From Sipunculus nudus (taxonomy: Eukaryota; Annelida; Sipuncula; Golfingiida; Sipunculidae), in the NCBI GenBank assembly GCA_026874595.1, contig CM049321.1, forward strand, positions 20,866,979-20,930,978: a DNA stretch of 64,000 nt, in the 5' to 3' direction. Made by a program: the position numbers and the translations under genes. Within the stretch, counting starts at the first letter, position 1; every line of letters begins with the position of its first letter. The notes below the pieces were generated by a model. It was not told the DNA's origin and ran no database searches. It was given only the letters and a program-made list of their open reading frames with translations. Below are positions 23,701-33,008 of this stretch, one piece after another.

Positions 23701-24784
23701 ACACCCTTGGGTGTAGAAGTCAGTGAACGTTCATACCTAAAAAAATAATAATCAGACTTATAATAAATAATCTTTGAACTATACAAAATATTTAAGATAT
23801 GAAAACATCTATATAAAGGTAAGTATTACCCAAACCCGAGTACTCCTTTCAGCCCTATTATACACACATATTGACTTGTGTATTCATATACAATAATGGG
23901 TTTTACAGGCTGCTTTCTGTCCAAAAATATTCTGATACATAGGGGACTGGTTATTGTAGGAAGTAATCATATAAAAATTAATGTACAGCTAGTTTACGAT
24001 ACACATCACATCCCTTGCGATACAATAAAGTCAACATATAGTTGGAAATAGTTTTGTCTTGCAGGTAACATCAATAATTATGCTCAGGTATTGATATATA
24101 TGCATGCATCATGATATATCAATGAAACATGATCATGGAGTCTGGCTGCATCAGATTTAGAATAATTAAAAATTCATATAAAATAGGTACAAGGTGCAAG
24201 TAAAATCTTGATAGCTTTTAGTTTTTGCCTGTTGGATGGGGTTGGAAAGGTTCTGTCAATGATTGCATAAAATATTACAAATTAAAACAAATACGAACAG
24301 GCGTTCTGCTTGTTTATATGTTAAATTAAATGAACTGGTAAAGCCTTATTTCAATAACTGTTCATAAAAGTTATCCTTATACATGTCGAATAGAAATTAT
24401 CCACTGATTTATTAGTAAGACGAATTCTGTTATGCTTCCCGATCCCCCCCCCCCCCCCCCCCCCACACACACAGAAACATTCAATCTACAAAGGATACCA
24501 TTATGGCATTACAAGTAATTAATTGGATATCAAATTTAACATCGAAGAAAACCCATCATAAGGCTACTTGGAGCAAGAACTTACCAATCCAGAAGTTTTT
24601 TCGCGAAGTCCGAGTTGCTAGCAACCTTGGCATTGCGTTTCAACAAGGCCCATCTCTCCCTATTCCTGACCCCGATGTCGACACAGAAACGCTTCTCGCG
24701 GCGTTGCATCATCCCTCCCGCGGCGTTGCCGCCCCTGTCTTCTTCAGCCGGTTTCGGTGGTGAGTTTTTCCTTCGCGGAGGCAT
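17787..24784 (-). CDS. Kolobok-like transposase, 12 exons, intact 659 codons
   Basis: Exons (minus): 24784-24585, 23736-23641, 23347-23222, 22596-22350, 21650-21371, 20974-20741, 20409-20333, 19949-19842, 19629-19436, 19098-19030, 18636-18541, 18039-17787. Every border is AG/GT, every phase agrees, and the lengths sum to 1980 nt (659 residues plus stop). The N terminus is basic (MPPRRKNSPPKP). An acidic linker follows (DDEEEPDDTEAEE), then C..KGCKKPV and WVCPDKH..FTWWSQPRL..VNLGD. DGRNDSPGHCAQY starts near residue 318, VDKRETGKKSPNME near 350, VVTDQHIQ near 385, FDLWHVAKNFVKKLW near 410, NHLWYCA near 440, HEWARGKCTHGQLDE near 471 and a helical tail to the end. Candidate catalytic acids are D318, D385 and E471 (inferred). 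The start at 24784 was preferred to an upstream in-frame ATG at 24880, because the basic MPPRR is the usual type of beginning. It probably cuts and pastes the surrounding TTAA element. Confidence 0.85.
22863..23068. repeat. About 100-bp tandem duplication within a transposase intron
   Basis: A block with GAATGTTAGATGTATCTAAC..ATTATCACTGAAACCATA..AATTTTTTAATCTGTTAAAAA occurs twice, at about 22878 and 22977, differing at a few bases. Confidence 0.85.
24430..24474. repeat. Poly-C / CA tract in first transposase intron
   Basis: A long run of C followed by ACACACA, one of several long C or G runs in the window. Length is likely to vary and to be error-prone in assembly. Confidence 0.9.
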
Positions 24785-24899
24785 TTTGCAGCGTCTAATT
24801 TCTCGTAATAATGATTGTAGCAGCGATAAAAAACACGAAGTTGAAGCGGGCAGGCACATGGCGGCGGTATTTATACACAAGGGGCTTCCCCGAGGCCCA

Positions 24900-25020
24900 C
24901 GTGACTTCGTGTGACCTCATTAATATTTAGATCGCGGGTGACCAGTGACGTATGACCTCATTAATATCAAGTTCGCGGGTTGAAGGTGGCGTGTGCAATG
25001 ACGCGTTTTGTTGTGTAAGA
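24900..25020 (-). promoter_or_regulatory. Promoter-like direct repeats upstream of transposase
   Basis: Two copies with period 41 of a block TGACCTCATTAATAT..A..TCGCGGGT (from about 24911 and 24952). A TGACGTA half-CRE at 24946-24952 lies between them. They are CpG-containing and sit within 250 bp upstream of the chosen start codon and 150-250 bp inside the transposon end. They could be promoter elements or subterminal transposase-binding sites; the sequence alone cannot decide. Confidence 0.45.
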
Positions 25021-25161
25021 GATCAACATCCGCCTGGCCATGTAAGACACAACACCATTTTTTGACTACGTTTTATTAGCACGGGATACAACTTTGATAT
25101 CAATGGTACGCTCAGATATGATTTTCTCCCTCACCTTTAGCGTGTTTTGGAGTGATATGTG

Positions 25162-25176
25162 CTAGAGGGTCGGCCT
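25162..25176 (-). repeat. Right terminal inverted repeat
   Basis: CTAGAGGGTCGGCCT, exact inverse of the left end, followed by TTAA at 25177-25180. Confidence 0.9.
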
Positions 25177-25180
25177 TTAA

Positions 25181-25638
25181 GACGCTACCGTCTACTGTAG
25201 ACCAGGTTTCTTGGAATAAACTAATGCCGTCGCCAGCATCCGCGATACCTTATATATTCACCCAATCACCATCAACGCCGGCACAATACTCAAGGACCTA
25301 TCAATATGGAAGATAACACCTGAATTCCGTCGTCACTGTAGTGACTATTACTACACATAGACTCCGTCGCCGAAAGAACCACCGAGCCACAAACCCCCCC
25401 CCCCCCCCAAAAAAAAAAAACCAGAATATCCAGTGGTAATGAAAGGCGAACAACTACGCCAAGACCAGCTCAAACCAACAACAGCCGTCAGACTTAAGAA
25501 TTAAAAGGGAAAACCAACAATACTGAATAATCTTCTCAGGCAAACATGAAAAGCCTTTGTGGCAAGCGCTAAGGATGGGGGGCATCATAGCCGCGGCAGC
25601 GGAACCGGTGCGGATCCGAGGTTCACCTGACTAAACTG
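25181..25638 (+). pseudogene. Retroelement ORF1 upstream part, degenerate
   Basis: Continuation of the ORF1-only element between the transposon and the SINE. It is richer in GC than its surroundings and contains C/A runs near 25388-25420. No long frame survives. It joins the zinc-knuckle region when the SINE and one copy of its target duplication are removed. Confidence 0.4.
25626..25638. repeat. SINE target-site duplication, left (CCTGACTAAACTG)
   Basis: Exact 13-bp direct repeat of 25923-25935. Confidence 0.85.
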
Positions 25639-25922
25639 GTTTTATTTTGGAAGTAAAGTTGATGTTCCAACCGGTCACAGCACATAGCCTAAGCTATGTC
25701 CGCACCGGCTCCCTCGACCAGAAGTTTGATTGTTAGATTATGTAATGGAAGGTCCGGGCTTTAATGTGTGTTGACAGTAGATACAAATTATCCCAGTGTA
25801 GTGAGTGAGGTGGAGAAAGCCGGAGAACTCGGAAAGTACCCACTCTCAATGGAAAACCTATGATCAAACCCGGCTCATCAGCGAAGAGGGCCGGACGTTT
25901 TACCACTCGGCTGTCCAGGCCC
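25639..25922 (-). mobile_element. tRNA-derived SINE, 284 bp
   Basis: Flanked by perfect 13-bp direct repeats. On the minus strand it begins GGGGGCCTGGACAGCCGAGTGG, with the A-box-like CAGCCGAGTGG, and about 35 nt later GGGTTTGATC, a B-box-like sequence. This is the spacing and form of a Ser/Leu-type tRNA head for RNA polymerase III. The body includes GTGGGTAC and CTCCGGCTTTCTCCACC, and a short palindrome ACATAGCTTAGGCTATGT. The 3' end is A/T-rich (CCAAAATAAAAC). Being flanked by its own duplication inside ORF1 sequence, it inserted after the retroelement. Confidence 0.78.
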
Positions 25923-25935
25923 CCTGACTAAACTG

Positions 25936-26738
25936 TGCACTGCACAGAACATCACTTGTGGGAACTGCCAAGCAGCACATTCAAGTTCAAATCGTGGTTG
26001 TGCCATCTCCCGGGAACTCAAGAAACAATCTACACGGCCGTCAAGGCAACACAACTGACTACACAGGCAAGTTTACAAGCTACATCAATGGAGACAAAAC
26101 CCTTACAAAAACCATCCACAAGAAACGGTTACCAACATCTAAGCATTTGAAAAACCAGACCTCAATCAAAATCAAGACTAAGCCAACCCAGACGTACAAC
26201 CCAGCCAGTATTGCAGCCCCAGATGTCGCCCTTATAGTGAAATGTAGCAGACTACTGAGATGATGGAAACAGATACAGAAGAAACATTAGATGATGAATG
26301 TGAAGTTTGTCATGACATAAACTCAGAAGAATAAAACAGAAACAATAAACTGGCAACAGATACTAGAATATGAACAATCTCTTAGTAGAAGGATGACTCT
26401 CCCCTTAGACGCCACTCCAACCACAGATCAACTCATAGCAATCACACTAGACAGAAACTTCAACCTTCGCCAGCGACCCCATCTAACTCCAGATTAACGA
26501 CTCCGCTTACCAGATTTAAAACAAGTAAAATGAGAAAAGCCAACCAACCCAGATGAAAATATTCACGACTAACAACGTAAAAACTACAGAAAAAGCTCCG
26601 AGTAAGATATAGAGGTTACCATGGCAACTAGTTGACGAATCCAGAGAACAACCCCTTTTATCCAGCTTAAAGAACTCTTGGACATTTCAGATGACACCAA
26701 CCAGAGAGTCCGATTGGCTTCATCATCTGCAGTCACTC
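25936..26738 (+). pseudogene. Retroelement ORF1 zinc-knuckle region
   Basis: Reads CGNCQAAHSSSNRGCA near 25955-26005. The CX2CX3HX6C spacing is that of the C-terminal knuckle of Jockey-type ORF1 (gag-like) proteins, which bind the element RNA. It is followed by degenerate Thr/Lys-rich sequence with several stops and shifts. The element ends at 26738 in CTGCAGTCACTC directly before the 12-bp duplication, with no RT domain. Confidence 0.6.
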
Positions 26739-26750
26739 AAATAACGCATT
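26739..26750. repeat. Right 12-bp target-site duplication (AAATAACGCATT)
   Basis: Exact copy of 14525-14536. Beyond it the unit 1 spacer resumes (TATGATTAAAGTTCTGATAAACAAT) and aligns with 62340-62370. Confidence 0.8.
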
Positions 26751-29656
26751 TATGATTAAAGTTCTGATAAACAATGGAATTTTATTTCTATTGAGCAGAA
26801 TAGTGTATGCAACTTCATGAACATCTGTAGCTTAACGCGATTGCCAATCAAGAAAAGTTATACCTTTTAGCATTTGATCAACGATAACCTATATATATCA
26901 GATCACTTATATTCTTGGACCTTCGGAAGTTTTAAATCCACCACAATACATGGTTATACCCTCATACTGTTCTGTGACGGTACTGATGCGAACTCGCTTA
27001 CCATGATATTGTTGCAATATAAGCATAAGTTATTTTGGATCACGAGAGTAGATGTGATATTATATGTTTCTTGACCGGTTTTGTTTAACTTTTGAGCCAT
27101 GGAATCACAAATCATGTTTTATCCAAAACTTAAAAACTACAGAATATAACTAATAAACAAATTTAAAATTACATAATGTGTTATTTGCTGTCGGTTTGTT
27201 GGTCTCTCCATCCCATGAAATTCTTAGGACTTAAATGAGTCTCGATCGGGATTATTGGATGGAAGGAGGTATACCGTGTCGGTGTGACGGAATTAATTGA
27301 AAAGGAATTTACATATCTTGAAGGAAACTGCTTATTTATGTGCTTCTTCTAACATCAGCGCTTTAGACGAGCTAATTTTAGCCAGAAACACTAACAAATC
27401 AACCCCTAATTTTATAACTGTTTATCAATCCACCTTTTTTTATTTTATTTTCCCCACTCCATTGAAGCGTAAACTTGAAGTGAAATTAGACCCAATGTGA
27501 TTTCAGATCCAAATTACATGAATGGCAGAATCGGGTTGTCATACACACGCGCATGTTTATATACACCATGCTTATTCTTCAACTTTTGCTCACTTAACAT
27601 TTTGTTCTTATCCTTCCTCGTGAAGGTAGGTGGCAAAATTTAAATAATATGGCACATGTATATTACTTACCCAATCACTCTTAAAGATGGTGACCTTCGG
27701 TGAATAGGCAAATAGTATCAATTAATTATAATTATACGCATTTACTTATGACAACGGCGCTGTATCTACGAATGTAATGGATAAAGATATATATTTATTT
27801 TAAATCCCATAGCTATAGATATTTGAGAAGACGTTTTCTGTTAATGATGATGACTTGTATTGCTCTACATGGGACGTGACCTCTCTAAGTGTAGTCAAAT
27901 GTCTTGAACTAGTTTTTACACAATGAATGAGCCAATTTTACCTCTTAACAAATATTGTTATGGTATATGCATACATACATTTATCATCAAATATTATATT
28001 TTATAAACATAACAGTGGAGTCTTGTGTTCGGGTCCAGTGAGCTAGTACTGCGGTTTTTGTAAAATGAAACCATATGAATGCCAGTTTCGGACAGGTTAT
28101 TCATTATTTACCGAAAGTTTTTTATTTCACATTTAGCATTTTAGATAAAGCGGACCTAAAACCTTAGTGTCAAAAGTCGCAAATAGATGTTACTTGTGTG
28201 GTTACAAAACAAATGCACTCCCAACTCCAATAACCATGTCGAATCTTCAGAAGTGCGACATACAAATCAATATTTTATAGGACATGATAACATTCACTTT
28301 TCACGAAAACAACTGCACATACTGTCACATAAATACGTTGTTATTATAAGAGTTTAGATTTCTGCTCTCTTGTAAATTTCTCTTACATTCTTTACATTAA
28401 GAGATTTACAAATTAAAAAAAGGATGGTGTGCTATTTGTGTAATAATTAAACGTCCGTGTGCTGTTAATATATAATACGATGGACTGATGCATCCAAAAG
28501 AGGTAAAAAGACAACTAGTAACAGATGCGAATATGAAAATTTATGTGAGTGTGGTTAGTTAACACGATCCGTTTCTGTTTGTAAAAAAATTGTATATCAC
28601 AGCATATATTTCAACCTTATTTCAGTTTTCTCCAATGGAAAAAAACATGAATTATAAAACATTAGTTAACGATTAAATATATATATATGTAAACAATGTT
28701 CCTCTTCTCTCAAGATCTGACAATGATAAAGTTAAATAAAAACCAAACAATATTCAACTAAAGTAAGAGTTACTGAACCTTTACACAAACCGTATTTAAT
28801 CCATTAGCACATTTGATCAAAATATTATAAATCAAACAACTTTTATACACCTTGCAGACTGGCAGGGTATTTTCCGGATGTATGAGATATGGAATAGCCA
28901 GATGAGTAAGCAACGAACTCCCGGTAGGCTCAATACTTAAAGAAACTTTACTTATTTGATTTACCGGGACCACAACCTTTACAAAGCTTTATCAGTATCA
29001 TTGTTTAAACCAAAATCTTTAAGACAAAAATGAATCGTAACAATGTTGATTTGTTTGCATATTACATAATCAGTGCTAGTATTCTTCTAAGGTCATACTC
29101 ACTGAAAACAAAGATTGTGGCCTCTTTATTCGCAGCAGGATGTAATTACAAGCCAGAAAGAATATTACAAGCTAGAAAGAATATGCCAAATATTATGGAA
29201 ATGGTTCAATGTCATATATGTGTGTATATAATTCATATTCTGTATTACATAGAATATAAAATAGCCATATTTCAAAGACATCGTTCACGGTCATGCACGA
29301 TGCGTATTTATCTGAACAAAATTAAACCCCATGTACATCCAAGAGCAGTCATAGTGGGTTGCAGCTCTTTCATGCTGGAAAAATTTGACTTGACGGACAT
29401 CAACACAAAAGCTCAGACACGTATTTTCACAAGTAAAGACGAAGACGTTATAGATGCCACAAAGGTGCTCTATTAACCATCCGCTTTGTAGTATATACAA
29501 TATTTACAATATCAAAAAAATTATAGGATTAACACTTAATGAAAGCTAAACAAAGTCTCTGGTATGCCCTGTAACATAAAGAAAAACTTAAGTCCAATGG
29601 AATTGAATGATCGCAAAAAAATAAATCACTGTTCATCGATGAAATTTCATAGGTGC
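26751..29656. other. Unit spacer, no gene recognised
   Basis: The first 300 bp are paralogous to 62.34-62.60 kb (GCATTTGATCAA.G.TAACCTA, CTTCGGAAGT, GACGGTACTGATG). A 148-codon plus-strand open stretch at 29030-29476 and minus-strand stretches around 28770-28973 show no domain I know. Their composition is like the spacer. Confidence 0.5.
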
Positions 29657-29660
29657 TTAA

Positions 29661-31891
29661 GGTGGCAGGACTCGTCAAGTTCCTAAAAATTGGTGGTTTT
29701 TTTTCAATAAAAGGTATACGTTATATTGAATATTGGGTGGATCTTATGCAGCTGAGCACATTTTGGGTCGCCAGTTGCATTTTGTGGAAAAGGTTGATTT
29801 CTATTCAGTAAACACTAAGATGTGTTGACAGGGTGTTTGTAAACTAACTCCAGCCCTGCAGCAGGCCTGTAAATCACTGTGCCCCCATCCCTCACCTGGG
29901 TGATTAAGCCAATTGCAAGGTGCAAGTTGTTAATTAATGCATAGGCCAAGTACCTCCGCGCACTAGGCGGCCAGAACTGACGGTCGACGTTTGATAGCCC
30001 AATCAAAGTGGCTGAGCATACAACTGATAAGCGTTGGAAAGCAACCCGGAATGTAGCTACTTAGTGTGCAAAAAAGCCGTTCTTGTGAATGATCTGTAAG
30101 CGTCGTAGGCCTTTCTGCCTTGTGTCGGGTATGTTACGCTGAAACAAAAATTTTTACTTGACATCATGTTATTTCTGCAATATCCTGAGCCTATCGACAG
30201 ATACGCAAAATACCTTTATAATAAGCTACTTCATATCCCCACCATAACATCTATGATATTCATACTGTAAACACCGTAACAAATAAATATTACGCCAATA
30301 AAAAAAAGAAACTACGATGGGCCGATGACGCAAATCCCTAATTCCACTTGAAAAACTGCAGCAGTTGAATGATATCAAGAAGTCTAAGCGGGCCGAACCT
30401 ACTTCCATGGTCAAACTGAAGGCCAGCGACGATGAATCATCAGATGACGGCATCCCTGCGTTTCCGCATGAAGGAAAACCGGAGGCCGACACCTATCGAC
30501 TTTGGCAGTGTTATCAACTAAACGCACTATTGTCAGCCGCCGTTGTATGTGCGATATGTCGTGAAGGAACTGTTGATCTCGTGGAAGACCCGAAACGGTG
30601 AATTGGATGGTGCAGTACCATGGCCCTTCAATGTACGATCTCGAACTTTGAAAGAAATTAAAATTATCAGTATGTACCCACGTCCCCGGGGCAGAATATG
30701 CTGAGTTCAACAAGTCGAGTGTTTTGGCGTTCCGTGCGATCGGGAGGGAATAGCTGCCGCAGCAAGAGGTGCTGCATTTCTGAAATTGCCACCCCCACTT
30801 TCATCATCAAACTAGGGTAACCACACAAAAGCTTTGAGAGATATTCTTGAATCATCCTGCGAAGCACAACTGACAGAGCCCGACAACTGACAGTTAAGTG
30901 CATAAATGACAACGGTATCAGGGGACGGATCATGGATGACCCAGTGAATGTCATCAAAGGTCGGGTTTGATAGCGTAATCAGTGACGATACAGGCAAGGT
31001 ACTCGACCGAATTGTAATGACAACATACCTTTAAATTAACAAAAAGCACGCCCGTGATGACAAAACCTAATTAGAGTACTTCTCCTTCATGGCTGATCAC
31101 ATGGATCGGCCAAAATGTAAGCTCCGCCTACTGAAGTCCATGCACGTGGTGTTTGACAAATCGCTGGTGTGACAGGACAAACTCCAATCGTTTGTATTTG
31201 TTTTGAAAGCAAAATAGTCAATTAATCCATGTTATTATAGCATGGTTTGATAAAAACTACCGTCTTGACCAAATTCATGTGACTGTCAACATGTAGCTGT
31301 ACTTGGTTACGTGTGTAGGGCGAATGATCTCTACGAATGGACTTTTGGCCATTTTGTCGAAACATCTTTCGCCCAAACACCTCATCTTTTGAGCACTTTT
31401 TCTAAGAAATTACTTGTCCGAAACATGCCATCTTTCATATATGTCATTGTAAATATGTCATCTAAAAAGCGAGTTTTTTTCTTTTTTTATTTCACGCCTA
31501 TACTAAATATTAAGGATTTTATTAAGGAAAAAATGAAAAATGAAACGATTTGTGAAGATTTCAAAATTAAATACTCTGTAAAATCGTAATTTTTAAACTT
31601 AATTCACAAAACAAAACAAAAAAAAACGCCTTGGGGTTTTGTTAAATTTTTTTATTAATTGAAGAAGATATTCCGTATCTGCTTTAGATGTGCTGGAATA
31701 AACTGGTTTTTTTTTAATATTTATAAATTAAAACATGTTCATCAGAAACAAAGTTTGTTAGCACCAAACTGTAGAGAATTTCTTAGCTTTCAGAAAAAGT
31801 ATACTTTTGTGGGTACTTAAGCATTAGATTGTTCTATGCAAAGGACAAACTGAAACACAGTCAGGTCAGGCGGGGGGCCAGTCCTGCCACC
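29661..31891 (+). mobile_element. 2.2-kb TTAA element with Mutator-like transposase remnants
   Basis: The terminal inverted repeats GGTGGCAGGACT (29661-29672) and AGTCCTGCCACC (31880-31891) are flanked by TTAA on both sides (29657-29660 and 31892-31895). Fragments of a plus-strand transposase lie inside. The 12-bp inverted repeats differ in sequence from those of the 10.46-kb element, so this is a separate family with the same target preference. It is probably dead. Confidence 0.72.
30365..31020 (+). pseudogene. Mutator-like transposase-domain fragments
   Basis: Plus-strand pieces in shifting frames: WQCYQLNALLSAAVVCAICREG, LVEDPKR and WCSTMALQCTIS; later FLKLPPPL, ALRDILESS, DGSWMTQ and VISDDTGKVLDRIVM. 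The C..C..G plus later ISxDTGKVLD.E.M pattern is what I know from the widespread 'Mutator-like transposase domain' proteins of animals. Stops (TGA at 30600 and others) and frame changes make it non-functional. An 81-codon open piece covers 30365-30601. Confidence 0.6.
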
Positions 31892-31895
31892 TTAA

Positions 31896-32300
31896 TTGGA
31901 GTTCATAGAGGCTCACAAAAGTTCAGTTCATGGCAGGTCCGCTGAAGGATAATATCATAAAACCACAGTTTTGCTGTCGGGAGGAACGAACGACAGCCAA
32001 CCAGGATCCAGGGTGGAAATTAAGAGACTCCTTGGCGAGTTTCCTTTTATAGGGCGGAAAAAGTCCCTGCGCCAGTCTTGTGCCGTGGTAAGCGTTTTGT
32101 GTTTTCATGTGGTGTCCTCTGTCCAGCACAAAGATATTGGCAACGCTTGAGTTGCTTGGTCGCTCGCCTAAACAACGACCACCGGGATCTTGCGAAGACG
32201 TCCAGACCACAGGGCGAGATATACGCGGGGGACATCAATCTAGGCCTAACATCGATCGTCTGTGTCGATGTTGAAAATGAAAAGAGCCCGGTTTATGTCA
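31896..32300. other. GC-richer unassigned stretch
   Basis: Locally higher GC with overlapping open stretches on both strands (about 32047-32308). No motif recognised on either strand. It lies between the TTAA element and the start of the unit shared with 43.59 kb. Confidence 0.35.
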
Positions 32301-33008
32301 TGGCCTAGAACATATGTCTCGGAATCTTTCTTGAGAAACCGGCGTCTGTGGTTTAAGGGAGGAATGACTGAAAGGCGGGAGATTATGGGTTTGTACCTAA
32401 GCAGCTGAGCGCTCAGATGTTTCATGGGTGGCCCCCACCCAGGGTGAGGCCTATGCGGGCTTATTTTGGAGACTGTGTTTGAGTCAACGAGTGGATTTTT
32501 AGGGGATTCCTTGATGTTATGACCCAGTTATCTGAATGAAACACCCGGGACCGCAAAAGTGGTACACTGATAAGCAGTCCCGTTGACCTAAGGCTGTTGG
32601 TGTCAACACTGATGTCTGTTCAGGGGGATCTTGCTCATTCCGTGGCTCACGGGCTTGTTTGTACGTATGCCTTAGCTCTAAATGGTGGGCTAACCATCAT
32701 CTAACTGACTTGTTTCTGTATTTCTTGTACTCATTGCACCCTCTTGAGAACCTGAGTGGTCACCGTTTCCGTTTCTACATTTTCTGGCACAGTCGGATAT
32801 ATGTTTGGTTGTGTGTAATGGTCCATCACATCTGTAACATCTGGCTTGATTACTGCAATCTTAGCTGTGAAAGTCCAATCCGAGACACTTCCCACAAAAT
32901 TGATCCCTCTTGTCTTTACGGATTGGTAGTTTCGTTGCTGTTTTCTGGGCTGCTGTAGTCACTGGTAGTCTGGAGTAATTGAAGTAATTGAAGTAACGGT
33001 ACTTCCTT
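32300..33008 (-). pseudogene. Degenerate copy of the 44.0-44.5 kb exon
   Basis: Paralogous to 43590-44500. The minus strand keeps blocks such as YFNYSRL and EGAMSTRNTET, but in broken frames. It is the decayed downstream continuation of the exon at 33130-33009. Confidence 0.5.

Larger units (their letters stand above)
14714..25176. mobile_element. 10.46-kb TTAA DNA transposon (Kolobok-like) with transposase and P2X7-C genes
   Basis: The ends are perfect 15-bp inverted repeats: AGGCCGACCCTCTAG at 14714-14728 and its complement at 25162-25176, with TTAA on both outer sides. TTAA duplication is characteristic of piggyBac and Kolobok elements. The encoded protein does not look like piggyBac. It fits the large family I associate with Kolobok: a DGR.DSPG.. 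block, V.TD.H.QI, a D.WH..K...KKL motif, then NHL.YCA, and HEW..G.C.HG. Two multi-exon genes converge inside. GC-rich promoter-like regions lie just within each end. The superfamily name rests on memory of motifs plus the TTAA site. Confidence 0.78.
14537..26738 (+). mobile_element. ORF1-only non-LTR retroelement (own sequence about 1.4 kb), carrying nested elements
   Basis: Bounded by 12-bp direct repeats. After subtracting the TTAA transposon (14714-25176) and the SINE (25639-25922) with their target duplications, only about 1.4 kb belongs to the element: 14537-14709, 25181-25638 and 25936-26738. That remainder encodes a Jockey-type ORF1 zinc knuckle on plus and no reverse transcriptase. 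ORF1-only copies with their own target duplications resemble the HAL1 (half-L1) class of elements known from mammals; the analogy is mine. No poly-A is evident at the 3' end. Confidence 0.6.

Noticed and set aside
24785-24880. An in-frame upstream ATG for the transposase
   Set aside because: It would add a Cys/Leu-rich 32-residue leader of spacer-like composition. The basic MPPRRKNS start closer to the conserved region is more plausible, but the longer form cannot be excluded.
14714-25176. piggyBac assignment on the basis of TTAA
   Set aside because: The encoded protein lacks the piggyBac layout I would expect and has the DGR.DSPG, V.TD.H and D.WH..K motifs of a different family.
25870-25922. 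A genuine tRNA gene
   Set aside because: Only A- and B-box-like similarity remains, with no complete cloverleaf. The 13-bp flanking duplication and longer body mark it as a SINE head.
29030-29476. A 148-codon plus-strand open stretch
   Set aside because: No domain, no splice or start context and no paralogue. Length is not exceptional for AT-rich DNA of this size, so I did not call a gene.
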